Source of the DNA: Streptomyces sp. BK340 | Lineage (GTDB): Bacteria; Actinomycetota; Actinomycetes; Streptomycetales; Streptomycetaceae | Reading direction: 5' to 3' | Length of the DNA: 64,000 nucleotides | Assembly: GCF_007827595.1 (NCBI RefSeq) | Contig: NZ_VISR01000004.1 | Span: 62,001-126,000 of the forward strand | In this document: positions 37,578 to 46,959 of the stretch, in pieces | Layout of the letters: each line of letters opens with the position of its first letter | How positions within the stretch are numbered: position 1 is the first letter of the stretch | Notes under the pieces: generated by a model | What the model was told of the DNA's origin: nothing | The model's database searches: none | Seen by the model: only the letters and a program-made list of their open reading frames with translations | Translations under genes and position numbers: made by a program

Positions 37578-37795
37578 GACCTGCTCCTTTCGTGGGGCGT
37601 ACGTGGTTGCTTGAGTGCGGTGGCTCGCCCCCCGGGCGAGGGTCTGCGCGAGGGCGGGGCGTCCCCCGGGGTGGTCTGACGGAGCTGGAAACCGGCTGCC
37701 GGGCACAACCCGCTCCAGAGAGGGCGCCGCCGACAACGTGCCCTGGCGCGGCCGCTGGGTGGCCTGCTTCACTGCCTCGTCCAAGCCGTCGAGGA

Positions 37796-38242
37796 TCAAG
37801 GGGCCGCCTTCAGCTCGGCCCACGTCTCCTTGCCCCAAGGGCCGCGTTTGGGGTGACTGCCAAGCAGCGTGTAGCCCCAGCGGTCCGCGAGCGTGTCGAT
37901 GAGGACCAGGCCGCGGCCGGACTCGTCACCGACGTCGGAGGGACTGAGTACCGGCAGACGCGAGGGTGCACGGTCCACCACCCCGATGCGCACCCGTATC
38001 GCACTTGGCCGCCCGACAAGCAGGCGGATCGAGTGGCAAGGGGTGTGCCTGGCGGCGTTCGCGACGAGTTCCGAGATGATCAGCTCGGCGGGGTCGGTTA
38101 GGTCGTCGAAGTGCCAGGCGCCGAGGGCATCACGGACAAGCTTGCGGCCACGCCCGGCCGTCTCCGGCTCGCATGGGAAGGTCAGGCTGTGGACGGGGTG
38201 TCCGGTGAGGGCAACCTGAACTGGCGTACTGAGACTCGTCAT
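37796..38242 (-). CDS. RsbW-like ATP-binding protein (HATPase)
   Basis: A 148-residue GHKL-type ATPase of the anti-sigma/RsbW family so common in Streptomyces. The N box is LIISELVANAARHTP; the G1 region VGDESGRGLVLIDTLADRWG; the C-terminus GPWGKETWAELK is typical of these proteins. It would act as a serine kinase or ligand-sensing regulator in the cytoplasm. The ATG at 38242 has GAAGG upstream. It is divergent from the XRE-type regulator and upstream of the radical SAM operon, so a control role for the island is likely. Confidence 0.88.
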   Translation of the reverse strand: MTSLSTPVQVALTGHPVHSLTFPCEPETAGRGRKLVRDALGAWHFDDLTDPAELIISELVANAARHTPCHSIRLLVGRPSAIRVRIGVVDRAPSRLPVLSPSDVGDESGRGLVLIDTLADRWGYTLLGSHPKRGPWGKETWAELKAAP

Positions 38243-38477
38243 AGAGGGGAAGCCTTCGTCGTTGTCTCGGCGTCCGGCTCGTCCTCTCGGAGGTCTTCGG
38301 GGGCGGTCCGGACTGTCAACAGCAGCCCGCAAGGCGGGGCGGGCGGCAGATAGCTAGACAACTCCCCTTAGCGGCAGGGCGGTTAGGGCCATCACGTGGC
38401 CATCCGGCGGAACGCCCTAGGGCGATTTGACGTTCCATTTACCTGACGGATCGGGTTCGTCGGGCTACGGTGCGTGC

Positions 38478-39761
38478 ATGGACACCACGCGCAATACCGT
38501 TCTTGAGGCGTGGATGAACGAGCACGGACACAGCTCCAACAGTCTTGCTGACACCGTGAACATGGCCCTTGAGCGGCTTACTGGGCGTGCTGGTGGATTG
38601 GACGGCTCATCCGTCCGGGACTGGAAGGCTGGCCGGGTCAAGTGGCCCAAATCAGCCACCCGAAGGGCCCTTGAGGACGTCACCGGTCTGCCCGCCACCG
38701 CTTTAGGGTTCGAGCCACGGGGCCGGACTCCGTCGACCCCAGCCCCACCGCAGGAGGTCACCGACACCATGAAGCGCCGTACCCTCGTCGGCGGCATCGC
38801 GGCTGCCGCGGCCGCAGCAGCCGCTCCCGGTGCCGCCTCACCCCGCCGTATTGGCATGAGCGACGTCGACCGCCTGCAGAAGCGCTTCGCTGAGATCATC
38901 GCCAGCGACCACCGCCACGGCGGACAACTCGGCATCGAGCAACGGGCCGCCGCGCTCGCTGATGAGGCGCTGAATCTCCAGAATGCCGGGAGCGCCACCC
39001 AACGCGTACGCAGCAACCTGTACGCAGCCGCCGCTGCGTTCCGCTCCTCAGCGATGTGGGCAGCCATCGACGGTCGCCGCTACGACGACGCCAAGGCACA
39101 CATGCGCGAGGCGCAGGCCCTTGCCGAAATGTCCGGCGACCAGGCGATCAAGTTCCGCATCTGGAGCCACACGGGAACCATGTACCGGCACATGGGCCGT
39201 CCCGCCGACGCCCTTGCCGCGAACGACGTCGCCCGTAACCTGCACATCGCGCGCCGAGACCCCATGTTCGCGAGCCTCGGTATGGCCCGCCAGGCGGCCA
39301 TCCGCGGTGCGGCGCAGGACCGCACCGGAACCCGCCGCGCGTTCGACCAGGCGCAAGACGCCATGCTCCGTGCCGATCCCCACGCCTATCGGCCGCTGTG
39401 GATGCTCGCGTTCTACGACCAGGCAGAATTGGACTCCTTGGCCCTGTCGGCGTACCTGTCGCTCGGTGCCTACCAGACGGCCGAGTTCCACGCTCACCGC
39501 TGCCTGGCCGCCCTGCGGCCGCACATGGTCCGCTCCCGCGCCATCGCCACGACTCGACTCGCCCATGCCCAGCTCGCGCAAGGTGACGCCGACGCCGCCA
39601 CGGCCACCGCGATGAAGGTCCCCGTCGACGCCGCTACCCAACACGCCCGCGTATCGCGCATGCTTCAGGAGTTCGGGGCTGCACTGCGCGCCACCGCGCC
39701 CGGTAGCCGCACCGTGCAGACCTGGACCGAGCACGCCGCCGCCTGGAGGACCACCGCATGA
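38478..39761 (+). CDS. XRE-like regulator with TPR-like C-terminal domain
   Basis: A 427-residue protein. Residues 1-85 look like a DNA-binding module (VLEAWMNEHGHSSNSLADTV, SSVRDWKAGRVKWPKSATRR). A Tat-signal-like but internal stretch follows (MKRRTLVGGIAAAAAAAAAP near 95-115), frequent in this Streptomyces regulator family. The rest is helical TPR-like repeats (DDAKAHMREAQALAEMSGDQ, YQTAEFHAHRCLAALR). The ATG at 38478 lacks a strong RBS; the ATG at 38427 would add 17 non-conserved residues. It overlaps the GNAT gene by four bases. It likely controls the island genes, by inference from its divergent position. Confidence 0.8.
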   Translation: MDTTRNTVLEAWMNEHGHSSNSLADTVNMALERLTGRAGGLDGSSVRDWKAGRVKWPKSATRRALEDVTGLPATALGFEPRGRTPSTPAPPQEVTDTMKRRTLVGGIAAAAAAAAAPGAASPRRIGMSDVDRLQKRFAEIIASDHRHGGQLGIEQRAAALADEALNLQNAGSATQRVRSNLYAAAAAFRSSAMWAAIDGRRYDDAKAHMREAQALAEMSGDQAIKFRIWSHTGTMYRHMGRPADALAANDVARNLHIARRDPMFASLGMARQAAIRGAAQDRTGTRRAFDQAQDAMLRADPHAYRPLWMLAFYDQAELDSLALSAYLSLGAYQTAEFHAHRCLAALRPHMVRSRAIATTRLAHAQLAQGDADAATATAMKVPVDAATQHARVSRMLQEFGAALRATAPGSRTVQTWTEHAAAWRTTA

Positions 39762-40297
39762 CCTCGGCACCCGCTATCGAACTCCGCACGTTCACCGCGC
39801 TCGACGCCGCCCGCGGCGACCTGATCGACGTCTACGCAGATGTGCGCGCTCCGCTTCTCCACCTGCCGAACTACGCCGTGACCGCGTTTGGTGAGCGACT
39901 GGACCGGCACGGCGCCGAACCGGGGTTCATGGCTGTCCTCGCGTACGCGGCCGGGCATCCGATCGGCTACGCCTACGGCAACACCATCGAACACGGGGAC
40001 CGGTACTGGCAGCGCACTACCCCGGCGCCGGCGGATGAGTACACCAAGCGTCCGGCCGTGGCCCTCAAGGAGATCGGCGTACGGCCCGCGTGGCGTGGCA
40101 CGGGGACCGCGCGGCGTATCCATGACGCCCTTCTCGCCACCCGCGAAGAGCCATACGTGACGCTCATGGTCAACAAGGCGGCCGGTGACGGGAAGGTCCA
40201 TGCGCTCTACCAGTCGTGGGGGTACGAGGACATCGGACAGAGCCAGCCGTCACCGGCCTCGCCGGTCCTCACGGTGATGATCCGCGCCACCCGCTGA
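39758..40297 (+). CDS. GNAT-family N-acetyltransferase
   Basis: A 179-residue acetyltransferase. The acetyl-CoA site is ALKEIGVRPAWRGTGTARRI (pattern RxxGxG/A with RGTGTA) near residues 104-123, followed by ALYQSWGYEDIG near the C-terminus. It starts within the stop of the XRE-like gene (ATGA), so the two are translated together. Substrate unknown; self-resistance or product modification are possible. A hairpin terminator follows. Confidence 0.88.
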   Translation: MTSAPAIELRTFTALDAARGDLIDVYADVRAPLLHLPNYAVTAFGERLDRHGAEPGFMAVLAYAAGHPIGYAYGNTIEHGDRYWQRTTPAPADEYTKRPAVALKEIGVRPAWRGTGTARRIHDALLATREEPYVTLMVNKAAGDGKVHALYQSWGYEDIGQSQPSPASPVLTVMIRATR

Positions 40298-40315
40298 CCA
40301 GCACCCACGGCCGAG

Positions 40316-40353
40316 GCGGCCCGCCCCCATCCCCGGAGCAATGGGCGGGCCGC
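40316..40353 (+). terminator. 11-bp stem terminator after the GNAT gene
   Basis: GCGGCCCGCCC at 40316-40326 pairs perfectly with 40343-40353. It closes the island's plus-strand operon 18 bases after its stop. Confidence 0.75.
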
Positions 40354-40376
40354 TACCGTCCTCGGGGCAGTCGATT

Positions 40377-40394
40377 GCTCCGCAAGAGCGGAGC
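40377..40394. repeat. Hairpin at the right edge of the island
   Basis: GCTCCGC at 40377-40383 pairs with GCGGAGC at 40388-40394 around AAGA, five bases from the right 307-bp repeat. It may be the acdH terminator, or a structural part of an attachment site. Its right arm (GGAGCTAC) is also found beside the left repeat copy. Confidence 0.55.
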
Positions 40395-40398
40395 TACC

Positions 40399-40705
40399 TC
40401 AGCCCACCAGCCCCAACTCCCGTGCGATCAGCATGCGCTGGACCTCGCTGGTGCCCTCGCCGATCTCCAGGATCTTGGAGTCGCGCCACATACGGGCCAC
40501 CGGATACTCGTTCATGAAGCCGTAGCCGCCGTGGACCTGGGTGGCCTCGCGGGCGTTGTCCACGGCGACCGTGGAGGAGTACAGCTTGGCCAGGGCCGCC
40601 TCCTTCTTGAAGGGTTCGCCCGCCACCAGGCGGCTGGCCGCGTCGCGCCAGGCGAGGCGGGCCGTGTGGGCCTTCATCTCCATGTCCGCGATCTTGAACT
40701 GGATG
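40399..40705. repeat. Right copy of the 307-bp direct repeat
   Basis: Identical over its length to 33814-34120. This copy is the 3' end of the intact acdH gene. Divergence is immediate at both ends apart from the GGAGCTAC extension with one indel. Confidence 0.92.
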
Positions 40706-41559
40706 GCCTGGTTGGCGCCGATGGGCCGCCCGAACGCGTGCCGCTCCTTGGCGTACTTGACCGACTCGTCGACACAACCCTGGGCCAGACCCGTCGCCAG
40801 GGCCGCGATGGCGATCCGGCCCTCGTCGAGGATGCGCAGGAACTGGGCGTAGCCCCGGCCCTCCTCGCCGAGCAGGTTGGCGGCGGGCACCCGGACGTCC
40901 TGGAAGGACAGTTCGCGGGTGTCGGAGGCGTTCCAGCCGACCTTCGAGTAGGGGGCGGCGACCGTGAAGCCGGGGGTGCCCGACGGGACGATGATCGCCG
41001 AGATCTGCGGCCTGCCGTCCGGCTTGCGGCCGGTGACCGCCGTGACGGTCACCAACCCCGTGATGTCCGTGCCCGAGTTGGTGATGAAGCACTTCGTGCC
41101 GTTGATCACCCACTCGTTGGTGTCCGGGTCCAGGCGGGCCGTGGTGCGGGTGGCCCCGGCGTCCGAGCCGCCGTCCGGCTCCGTCAGGCCGAACGCGCCC
41201 AGGATCTCGCCCGCGCACAGACGGGGGAGCCACTCGCGCTTCTGCTCCTCGGTGCCGAACAGGTGCAGCGGCATGGCGCCCAGCGAGACACCGGCCTCCA
41301 GGGTGATGGCCACGGACGAGTCGACCCGGGCCAGTTCCTCGAGGGCGATGCCGAGGGCCAGGTAGTCGCCGCCCATGCCGCCGTACTCCTCGGGGAACGG
41401 CAGCCCGAACAGGCCCATGCGGCCCATCTCGCGGACGATCTCGTACGGGAACTCGTGCCGCTCGTAGAAGTCGCCGATCTTCGGCGCCACGACATCGTGT
41501 GCGAACTCCTCCACCGTACGGCGGAGTTCCTCGAGCTCGGGGGAGAGGCGGTGGTCCAC
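40399..41559 (-). CDS. acdH: Acyl-CoA dehydrogenase
   Basis: A 386-residue FAD acyl-CoA dehydrogenase, full length. Motifs: FGLTEPDGGSDAGATRTTA and GTKCFITNSG around the flavin, and the C-terminal VARMWRDSKILEIGEGTSEV, whose Glu is the catalytic base position in short/branched-chain enzymes. AcdH is known in Streptomyces for catabolism of branched-chain acyl-CoAs from valine, isoleucine and leucine. Its start (GTG 41559, or GTG 41568) overlaps or abuts the HMG-CoA lyase stop. The last 307 bases lie within the direct repeat, so its C-terminus may be supplied by the island. Confidence 0.94.
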   Translation of the reverse strand: MDHRLSPELEELRRTVEEFAHDVVAPKIGDFYERHEFPYEIVREMGRMGLFGLPFPEEYGGMGGDYLALGIALEELARVDSSVAITLEAGVSLGAMPLHLFGTEEQKREWLPRLCAGEILGAFGLTEPDGGSDAGATRTTARLDPDTNEWVINGTKCFITNSGTDITGLVTVTAVTGRKPDGRPQISAIIVPSGTPGFTVAAPYSKVGWNASDTRELSFQDVRVPAANLLGEEGRGYAQFLRILDEGRIAIAALATGLAQGCVDESVKYAKERHAFGRPIGANQAIQFKIADMEMKAHTARLAWRDAASRLVAGEPFKKEAALAKLYSSTVAVDNAREATQVHGGYGFMNEYPVARMWRDSKILEIGEGTSEVQRMLIARELGLVG

Positions 41560-41564
41560 AGTGA

Positions 41565-42506
41565 TCACTGCTCCTTGTGGGACAGGGCTCGGACGGTGCG
41601 GGACGGGCTGGGTCGGCCCAGGTGGGCGGCCATCCAGACGCTGGTGGCGACGAGGCGGCCGAGGTCGACTCCGGTGTCGATGCCGAGGCCCTGCAGCATC
41701 CACACGAGGTCTTCGGTGGCGAGGTTGCCGGTCGCGGACTTGGCGTAGGGGCAGCCGCCGAGACCTCCGGCGGAGGCGTCGATGGTCGTGACCCCGTGTT
41801 CCAGTGCCGCGTAGGTGTTGGCCAGTGCCTGGCCGTAGGTGTCGTGGAAGTGCACGCCGATGACGTCGGCCGGCACGCCCTCCTCGTTGAGCAGGGAGAG
41901 GAGTTCGAGGACGTGGCCCGGGGTGGCGACCCCGATGGTGTCCCCGAGACTCAGCTCGTCGCAGCCCATGTCCATCAGCGCCTTGCAGACGCGGGCCACC
42001 TGGTGGAGCGGGACCGCACCCTCCCAGGGGTCGCCGAAGCACATGGACACGTAGCCGCGCACGTGCCCGCCGGCGTCCTTCGCCTGCCGCACGACCGGGT
42101 CGAAGACGGCCAGCGACTCGTCCACGGTCCGGTTGAGGTTGGCCTTCGCGAAGGACTCCGTGGCGCTGGCGAACACCGCGATCCGGCGCGCGCCGAGCGC
42201 CAGCGCCCGGTCCAGGCCGCGCTGGTTGGGCACCAGCACGGGGAGTTCGGCACCGAGGTCGCCGATCAGCGGGTACAGCTGCTCGGCGTCGGCGAGCTGG
42301 GGCACCCACTTGGGGTGCACGAAGCTCGTCGCCTCGATGGTGGTCAGACCCGAGTCGGCGAGCCGGCGGATGAACTCCGCCTTGATCTCCGTCGGCACGG
42401 TCATCTTCTCGTTCTGCAGCCCGTCCCGCGCGCCGACCTCGTGGATCCGCACCCGCTGGGGCAGGTCCTGGGCCGGTACGACCATGGGCAGTCCGTCGGC
42501 GCTCAT
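41565..42506 (-). CDS. hmgL: Hydroxymethylglutaryl-CoA lyase
   Basis: A 313-residue HMGL-like TIM-barrel enzyme that splits HMG-CoA into acetoacetate and acetyl-CoA, the last step of leucine degradation. Motifs: [13 protein letters not shown] at the start, [26 protein letters not shown] (metal-binding HxH) and the catalytic-loop Cys in [15 protein letters not shown]. It overlaps the carboxylase alpha gene upstream by four bases and nearly abuts acdH downstream, within one operon. Confidence 0.95.
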   Translation of the reverse strand: MSADGLPMVVPAQDLPQRVRIHEVGARDGLQNEKMTVPTEIKAEFIRRLADSGLTTIEATSFVHPKWVPQLADAEQLYPLIGDLGAELPVLVPNQRGLDRALALGARRIAVFASATESFAKANLNRTVDESLAVFDPVVRQAKDAGGHVRGYVSMCFGDPWEGAVPLHQVARVCKALMDMGCDELSLGDTIGVATPGHVLELLSLLNEEGVPADVIGVHFHDTYGQALANTYAALEHGVTTIDASAGGLGGCPYAKSATGNLATEDLVWMLQGLGIDTGVDLGRLVATSVWMAAHLGRPSPSRTVRALSHKEQ

Positions 42507-44443
42507 TTCGCCACCGCGCCTTCCTTGTCGTGCGGTGCGATCACGGCGAGTACCTGGTCCATGGCGACCGTCGCTCCCGGGGTCACGTCCAGCTCGGCGA
42601 CCGTGCCGGCGTGCGGGGCGGAGATGACGTGCTCCATCTTCATCGCCTCGACCACCAGCAGGCTCTGTCCCGCGGCCACTTCGTCACCGACGGCCACCTT
42701 CACCACGGTCACCGTGCCGGGCATCGGCGCGGTCAGTGAGTCGGCGCCCGCGTGCGCGGCTCCGGTGAGGGAGGCGGCCACCGGGTCGTGGTCGCGCACC
42801 TGCCAGGCGTCGCCGTCCCGGCCGATCCAGTCACCGGCCCGGCGGAAGGAGTGCCGGACGCCGTCGAGGGTGACGGACACCCGGTCGTCGGTGACGGTGT
42901 GGGCGCCGCGCGGGGCGTACCTGACCGGGTCGGTCACCCGCAGGTCGAACGCGGGCCGCTTCGGCGTCCCGCCCAGGCGCCAGCCGCTCGGCACCGAGAA
43001 GGGGTCGGTCCAGCCCGCGGAGTCAGGCAGCAGCTCCGCCAGCCGTACGGCCGCCGCCGCCTCGTACACCTCCTCGGGGACGTCCGTGGCGACCAGCTCG
43101 TCCACCACCCGCTCGACCAGACCGGTGTCCAGCTCGCCCGACACCACGGCCGGATGGGCCAGCAGCCGCCGCAGGAAGCCCGCGTTGGTCTGCACGCCCA
43201 GCGTCACGGTCCCGGCGAGGGCGGCCCTGAGCTTGCGCAGCGCCGTCTCCCGGTCGGGGCCGTACGCGATGACCTTGGACAGCATCGGGTCGTACAGGCT
43301 GCCCACCTCGGTGCCCTCGCTGAGCCCGGAGTCCGTGCGCAGGCCGTCGCCCTGCGGCTCGTTCAGCAGCAGCACCGTGCCGCCGGACGGGAGGAACCCG
43401 CGCGCGGGGTCCTCGGCGCAGATCCGGGCCTCGACCGCGTGCCCGGTGAGCCGGACGTCCTCCTGCGCGAAGCCCAGCCGCTCCCCGGCCGCCACCCGCA
43501 GCTGCCACTCGACCAGGTCGAGTCCCGTGATCAGCTCCGTGACCGGGTGCTCCACCTGGAGACGGGTGTTCATCTCCATGAAGTAGTACGAGGACGGGTC
43601 GCCGCCCGGCACGATGAACTCCACCGTGCCCGCGCCCCGGTACCCGCACGAGCGCGCCGCCTGGACGGCGGCCTCACCCATCGCGGCCCGGGTCTCCTCG
43701 TCGAGGAGCACGCTCGGCGCCTCCTCGATGATCTTCTGGTGCCGGCGCTGCAGCGAGCACTCGCGCTCACCGAGGTGGACCACGTTCCCGTGGCCGTCCG
43801 CCAGCACCTGGATCTCGATGTGCCGGGGACGGTCGACCCACCGCTCCACCAGGAGCGTGTCGTCGCCGAAGGAGGCGCGGGCCTCGCGGCGGGCGGCCGC
43901 GATCTCCTCCTCCAGCACGGTCACGTCCCGCACCAGGCGCATGCCCTTGCCGCCGCCGCCCGCCGAGGGCTTGAGCAGCACGGGGGTCCCGATCTCCCGG
44001 GCCGCGTCGGCCAGCTGGGCGTCGGAGAGCCCGCTGCCGCTGGAACCCGGCACGACCGGCACCCCGGCCGCCTTCACCGTCTCCTTGGCCCGGATCTTGT
44101 CGCCCATCAGGGCGATCGCGTCCGCGGACGGGCCGATGAAGACCAGCCCGGCCTCCTCGCACGCGCGCGCGAAGCCCGCGTTCTCGGCGAGGAAGCCGTA
44201 CCCGGGGTGGACGGCCTGGGCGCCGGTGCGGGCGGCGGCCTCCAGCAGCCGCTCCACCGACAGATAGCTCTCGGCCGCGGGCGCCGGACCGATCCGTACC
44301 GCCGTGTCGGCCTCCCGCACATGCCGCGCGTCCGCGTCGGCGTCGGAGAAGACCGCCACCGAGCGCACGCCCAGCGAGCGGAGCGTACGGATGACGCGTA
44401 CGGCGATCTCGCCCCGGTTGGCCACCAGCACTGTGTCGAACAC
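42503..44443 (-). CDS. Acyl-CoA carboxylase biotin-carrying alpha subunit (methylcrotonyl-CoA type)
   Basis: A 646-residue fusion of biotin carboxylase and biotin carboxyl carrier. The ATP-grasp part has [14 protein letters not shown] and [14 protein letters not shown]; the carrier domain near the C-terminus has VVEAMKMEH, whose Lys is biotinylated. The start is the GTG at 44443, with AGGAGG six bases upstream, rather than the ATG five codons earlier. With the beta subunit it carboxylates an acyl-CoA; the neighbouring HMG-CoA lyase and acyl-CoA dehydrogenase point to 3-methylcrotonyl-CoA of leucine catabolism. Propionyl-CoA cannot be excluded from sequence alone. Confidence 0.93.
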   Translation of the reverse strand: MFDTVLVANRGEIAVRVIRTLRSLGVRSVAVFSDADADARHVREADTAVRIGPAPAAESYLSVERLLEAAARTGAQAVHPGYGFLAENAGFARACEEAGLVFIGPSADAIALMGDKIRAKETVKAAGVPVVPGSSGSGLSDAQLADAAREIGTPVLLKPSAGGGGKGMRLVRDVTVLEEEIAAARREARASFGDDTLLVERWVDRPRHIEIQVLADGHGNVVHLGERECSLQRRHQKIIEEAPSVLLDEETRAAMGEAAVQAARSCGYRGAGTVEFIVPGGDPSSYYFMEMNTRLQVEHPVTELITGLDLVEWQLRVAAGERLGFAQEDVRLTGHAVEARICAEDPARGFLPSGGTVLLLNEPQGDGLRTDSGLSEGTEVGSLYDPMLSKVIAYGPDRETALRKLRAALAGTVTLGVQTNAGFLRRLLAHPAVVSGELDTGLVERVVDELVATDVPEEVYEAAAAVRLAELLPDSAGWTDPFSVPSGWRLGGTPKRPAFDLRVTDPVRYAPRGAHTVTDDRVSVTLDGVRHSFRRAGDWIGRDGDAWQVRDHDPVAASLTGAAHAGADSLTAPMPGTVTVVKVAVGDEVAAGQSLLVVEAMKMEHVISAPHAGTVAELDVTPGATVAMDQVLAVIAPHDKEGAVAK

Positions 44444-44454
44444 GGTTCCCCTCC

Positions 44455-46071
44455 TCACATCCGGAAGACGCCGAACTGGGGTTCACCCAGGGGCGCGTTG
44501 GCGCAGGCCGTCAGGGCGAGTCCCAGCACCTGACGGGTCTCCAGCGGGTCGATCACGCCGTCGTCCCAGAGGCGGGCGGTGGCGTAGTAGGCGTTGCCCT
44601 GGCGCTCGTACTGCTGCCGGATCGGCGCCTTGAAGCTCTCTTCGTCCTCGGCCGGCCAGTCCTCGCCGCGCGCCTCCAGCTGGTCGCGCTTGACGGTGGC
44701 GAGGACGGAGGCGGCCTGCTCGCCGCCCATCACGGAGATCTTGGCGTTGGGCCACATCCACAGGAAGCGGGGGGAGTAGGCCCGGCCGCACATCGAGTAG
44801 TTGCCCGCGCCGTACGAGCCGCCGACCACGACGGTCAGCTTGGGGACCCTGGTGCACGCCACGGCCGTCACCATCTTGGCGCCGTGCTTGGCGATGCCAC
44901 CCGCCTCGTAGTCCCTGCCGACCATGAAGCCGGAGATGTTCTGCAGGAACACCAGCGGGATGCCGCGCTGGTCGCACAGCTCGATGAAGTGCGCGCCCTT
45001 CTGGGCGGACTCCGAGAACAGGATGCCGTTGTTGGCGACGATGCCGACCGGGTGTCCGTGGATCCGGGCGAAGCCGGTGATCAGAGTCTGCCCGAACTCG
45101 GCCTTGAACTCCGCGAAGCGGGAGCCGTCGACCACGCGCGCGATGATCTCGCGCACGTCGTAGGGGGTGCGGGAGTCCACCGGGACCGCGCCGTAGAGCC
45201 CGTACGGGTCCACCTTGGGCTCCGCGACCGGCGTGACCTCCCAGGGGAGGGACTGCCGGGCGGGCAGGGTGGCGACGATGTTGCGCACGATGCGCAGGGC
45301 GTGCGCGTCGTCCTCGGCGAGGTGGTCGGTGACGCCGGAGATCCGGGAGTGGACCTCGCCGCCGCCCAGCTCCTCCGCGGTGACGACCTCGCCGGTGGCC
45401 GCCTTCACCAGCGGCGGGCCGCCCAGGAAGATCGTGCCCTGGTTGCGGACGATCACGGCCTCGTCGCTCATGGCCGGGACGTACGCGCCGCCGGCCGTGC
45501 ACGAGCCGAGGACCGCCGCGATCTGCGGGATCCCGGCGCCGGACATCCGCGCCTGGTTGTAGAAGATCCGCCCGAAGTGCTCCCGGTCGGGGAAGACCTC
45601 GTCCTGCATGGGCAGGAAGGCGCCCCCGGAGTCGACCAGGTAGAGGCAGGGCAGCCGGTTCTCCAGGGCGACCTCCTGCGCCCGCAGGTGCTTCTTCACC
45701 GTCATCGGGTAGTACGTGCCGCCCTTGACGGTGGCGTCGTTGGCGACGATCACGCACTCGCGTCCGCTGACCCGCCCGATCCCGGCGATCACGCCGGCCG
45801 CCGGTGCCTGCCCGTCGTACATCCCGTCGGCCGCCAGGGGGGCCAGCTCCAGGAAGGGCGACCCGGGGTCGAGCAGTGCGTCCACCCGGTCCCTCGGCAG
45901 CAGCTTGCCGCGCGCGGTGTGCCGGGCGCGGGCCTTCTCGCCGCCGCCGAGAGCCGCGGCGGCCAGCTTGGCGCGCAGCTCGTCGACGAGTGCGAGATGG
46001 CCTTGTTCATTGGCCCGCCAGGCCTCCGACGCGGGATCTGCCGCGCTCGTCAGCTCCGGTGCCTCCTGCAT
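44455..46071 (-). CDS. Acyl-CoA carboxyltransferase beta subunit (methylcrotonyl-CoA type)
   Basis: A 538-residue carboxyltransferase. N-terminal [20 protein letters not shown], then [20 protein letters not shown] and, in the C-terminal half, [20 protein letters not shown] and [17 protein letters not shown], all typical of methylcrotonyl-CoA carboxylase beta. It transfers carboxyl from biotin to the acyl-CoA. It is the first gene of the operon (beta, alpha, HMG-CoA lyase, acdH). Two palindromes lie between it and the divergent TetR gene. Confidence 0.93.
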   Translation of the reverse strand: MQEAPELTSAADPASEAWRANEQGHLALVDELRAKLAAAALGGGEKARARHTARGKLLPRDRVDALLDPGSPFLELAPLAADGMYDGQAPAAGVIAGIGRVSGRECVIVANDATVKGGTYYPMTVKKHLRAQEVALENRLPCLYLVDSGGAFLPMQDEVFPDREHFGRIFYNQARMSGAGIPQIAAVLGSCTAGGAYVPAMSDEAVIVRNQGTIFLGGPPLVKAATGEVVTAEELGGGEVHSRISGVTDHLAEDDAHALRIVRNIVATLPARQSLPWEVTPVAEPKVDPYGLYGAVPVDSRTPYDVREIIARVVDGSRFAEFKAEFGQTLITGFARIHGHPVGIVANNGILFSESAQKGAHFIELCDQRGIPLVFLQNISGFMVGRDYEAGGIAKHGAKMVTAVACTRVPKLTVVVGGSYGAGNYSMCGRAYSPRFLWMWPNAKISVMGGEQAASVLATVKRDQLEARGEDWPAEDEESFKAPIRQQYERQGNAYYATARLWDDGVIDPLETRQVLGLALTACANAPLGEPQFGVFRM

Positions 46072-46101
46072 CCTGCGGTCCCCTCACCCAGTGGTCCTAC
46101 T

Positions 46102-46147
46102 GGTTAATGAGCGTTAACCATTTCCTCCAGGTTAACGACCGCTAACC
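46102..46147. promoter_or_regulatory. Two 18-bp palindromic operators for the TetR regulator
   Basis: GGTTAATGAGCGTTAACC (46102-46119) and GGTTAACGACCGCTAACC (46130-46147) share the GGTTA-N8-TAACC form, with centres 28 bases apart. They occupy the intergenic region between the carboxylase operon and the TetR gene, the expected place for autoregulation and operon repression. Confidence 0.8.
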
Positions 46148-46168
46148 TCGCTGTCTAGAATTGCTTGC

Positions 46169-46768
46169 ATGGTCACCAGAACCGACGCCCCCACCCGTCG
46201 CGAGCAGATCCTCAAGGAGGCCGCCCGGCTCTTCGCCGAGCGCGGCTTCCACGGTGTCGGCGTCGACGAGATAGGCGCCGCGGTCGGCATCAGCGGCCCC
46301 GGTCTGTACCGGCACTTCCCGGGCAAGGACGCGATGCTCGCGGAGCTGCTGGTGGGCATCAGCGGCCAGCTGCTCACCGGGGCGAAGCGGCGCCTGGCGG
46401 AGTCCGACGGGGACACCGGCCCCGCCGCCGTCCTGGACTCGCTGATCGAGGGCCACATCGACTTCGCCCTGGACGACCGTCCGCTGATCACCCTGCACGA
46501 CCGTGAGCTGGACCGCCTGCGCGACAGCGACCGCAAGCTGGTGCGGCAGCTGCAGCGGCAGTACGTGGAGCTGTGGGTCGAGGTGGTCCGCGAGGTCTAC
46601 CCCGCCCTGACCGAGCCCATGGCCCGCTCGGCGGTCCACTCGGTCTTCGGCCTGCTGAACTCGACCCCCCACCTCGGCCGCGCCGGCACCCTGCCCGGCC
46701 GCGGTGCCACCGCGGAGCTGCTGCACCGGATGGCGCGGGGCGCGTTCGCGGCGGCGGGCTCCGACTGA
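46169..46768 (+). CDS. TetR-family regulator of the acyl-CoA operon
   Basis: A 199-residue TetR regulator. HTH residues about 12-55: REQILKEAARLFAERGFHGV, then GISGPGLYRHFPGKDAML. The C-terminal ligand domain is typical of SACE_7301/FadR-like acyl-CoA sensors. It is divergent from the leucine/acyl-CoA operon and its own start lies 21 bases after the second palindrome. By inference it represses the operon and is released by an acyl-CoA intermediate. Confidence 0.9.
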   Translation: MVTRTDAPTRREQILKEAARLFAERGFHGVGVDEIGAAVGISGPGLYRHFPGKDAMLAELLVGISGQLLTGAKRRLAESDGDTGPAAVLDSLIEGHIDFALDDRPLITLHDRELDRLRDSDRKLVRQLQRQYVELWVEVVREVYPALTEPMARSAVHSVFGLLNSTPHLGRAGTLPGRGATAELLHRMARGAFAAAGSD

Positions 46769-46959
46769 GCCGGCGAGCGGACATTCCCGTGCCGTGATGC
46801 GGGATCTGTGCGGTCGGCGGGAACGTGGGCGCATCGATCACCGGCGCGCTGGAGTGACGAGCGTTACCCCCGGCGAACCCTGGACCCTGCTGCCTACTCA
46901 CCGGTACGCTCGATTCTGAGCAAGCGCTTAGACATGCCGAGGTACGTGGAGGTGGCGGC

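Larger units (their letters stand above)
34121..40398. mobile_element. 6.3-kb genomic island inserted at the acdH 3' end
   Basis: The stretch between the two 307-bp acdH repeats contains eight genes unrelated to the surrounding iron and acyl-CoA loci. Repeat-to-repeat spacing is 6585 bases. Duplication of a gene's 3' end with preservation of one full copy is the outcome of integration of a circular molecule, either site-specific or by homologous recombination. No integrase, excisionase, replication or transfer gene is present, so the island is passive or decayed, or entered by single crossover. Short extra homology (GGAGCTAC) with a one-base indel extends beyond the repeat on the desE-side edge of each copy. 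Confidence 0.8.

Noticed and set aside
34121..40398. Island as an active integrative conjugative element
   Set aside because: No integrase, excisionase, Rep, or FtsK-like transfer gene is present in the interval.
46918..46932. AAGCGCTTA palindrome as an operator for the dehydrogenase at 46960
   Set aside because: Only an 8-bp core, no second copy, and no matching regulator; too weak to annotate.
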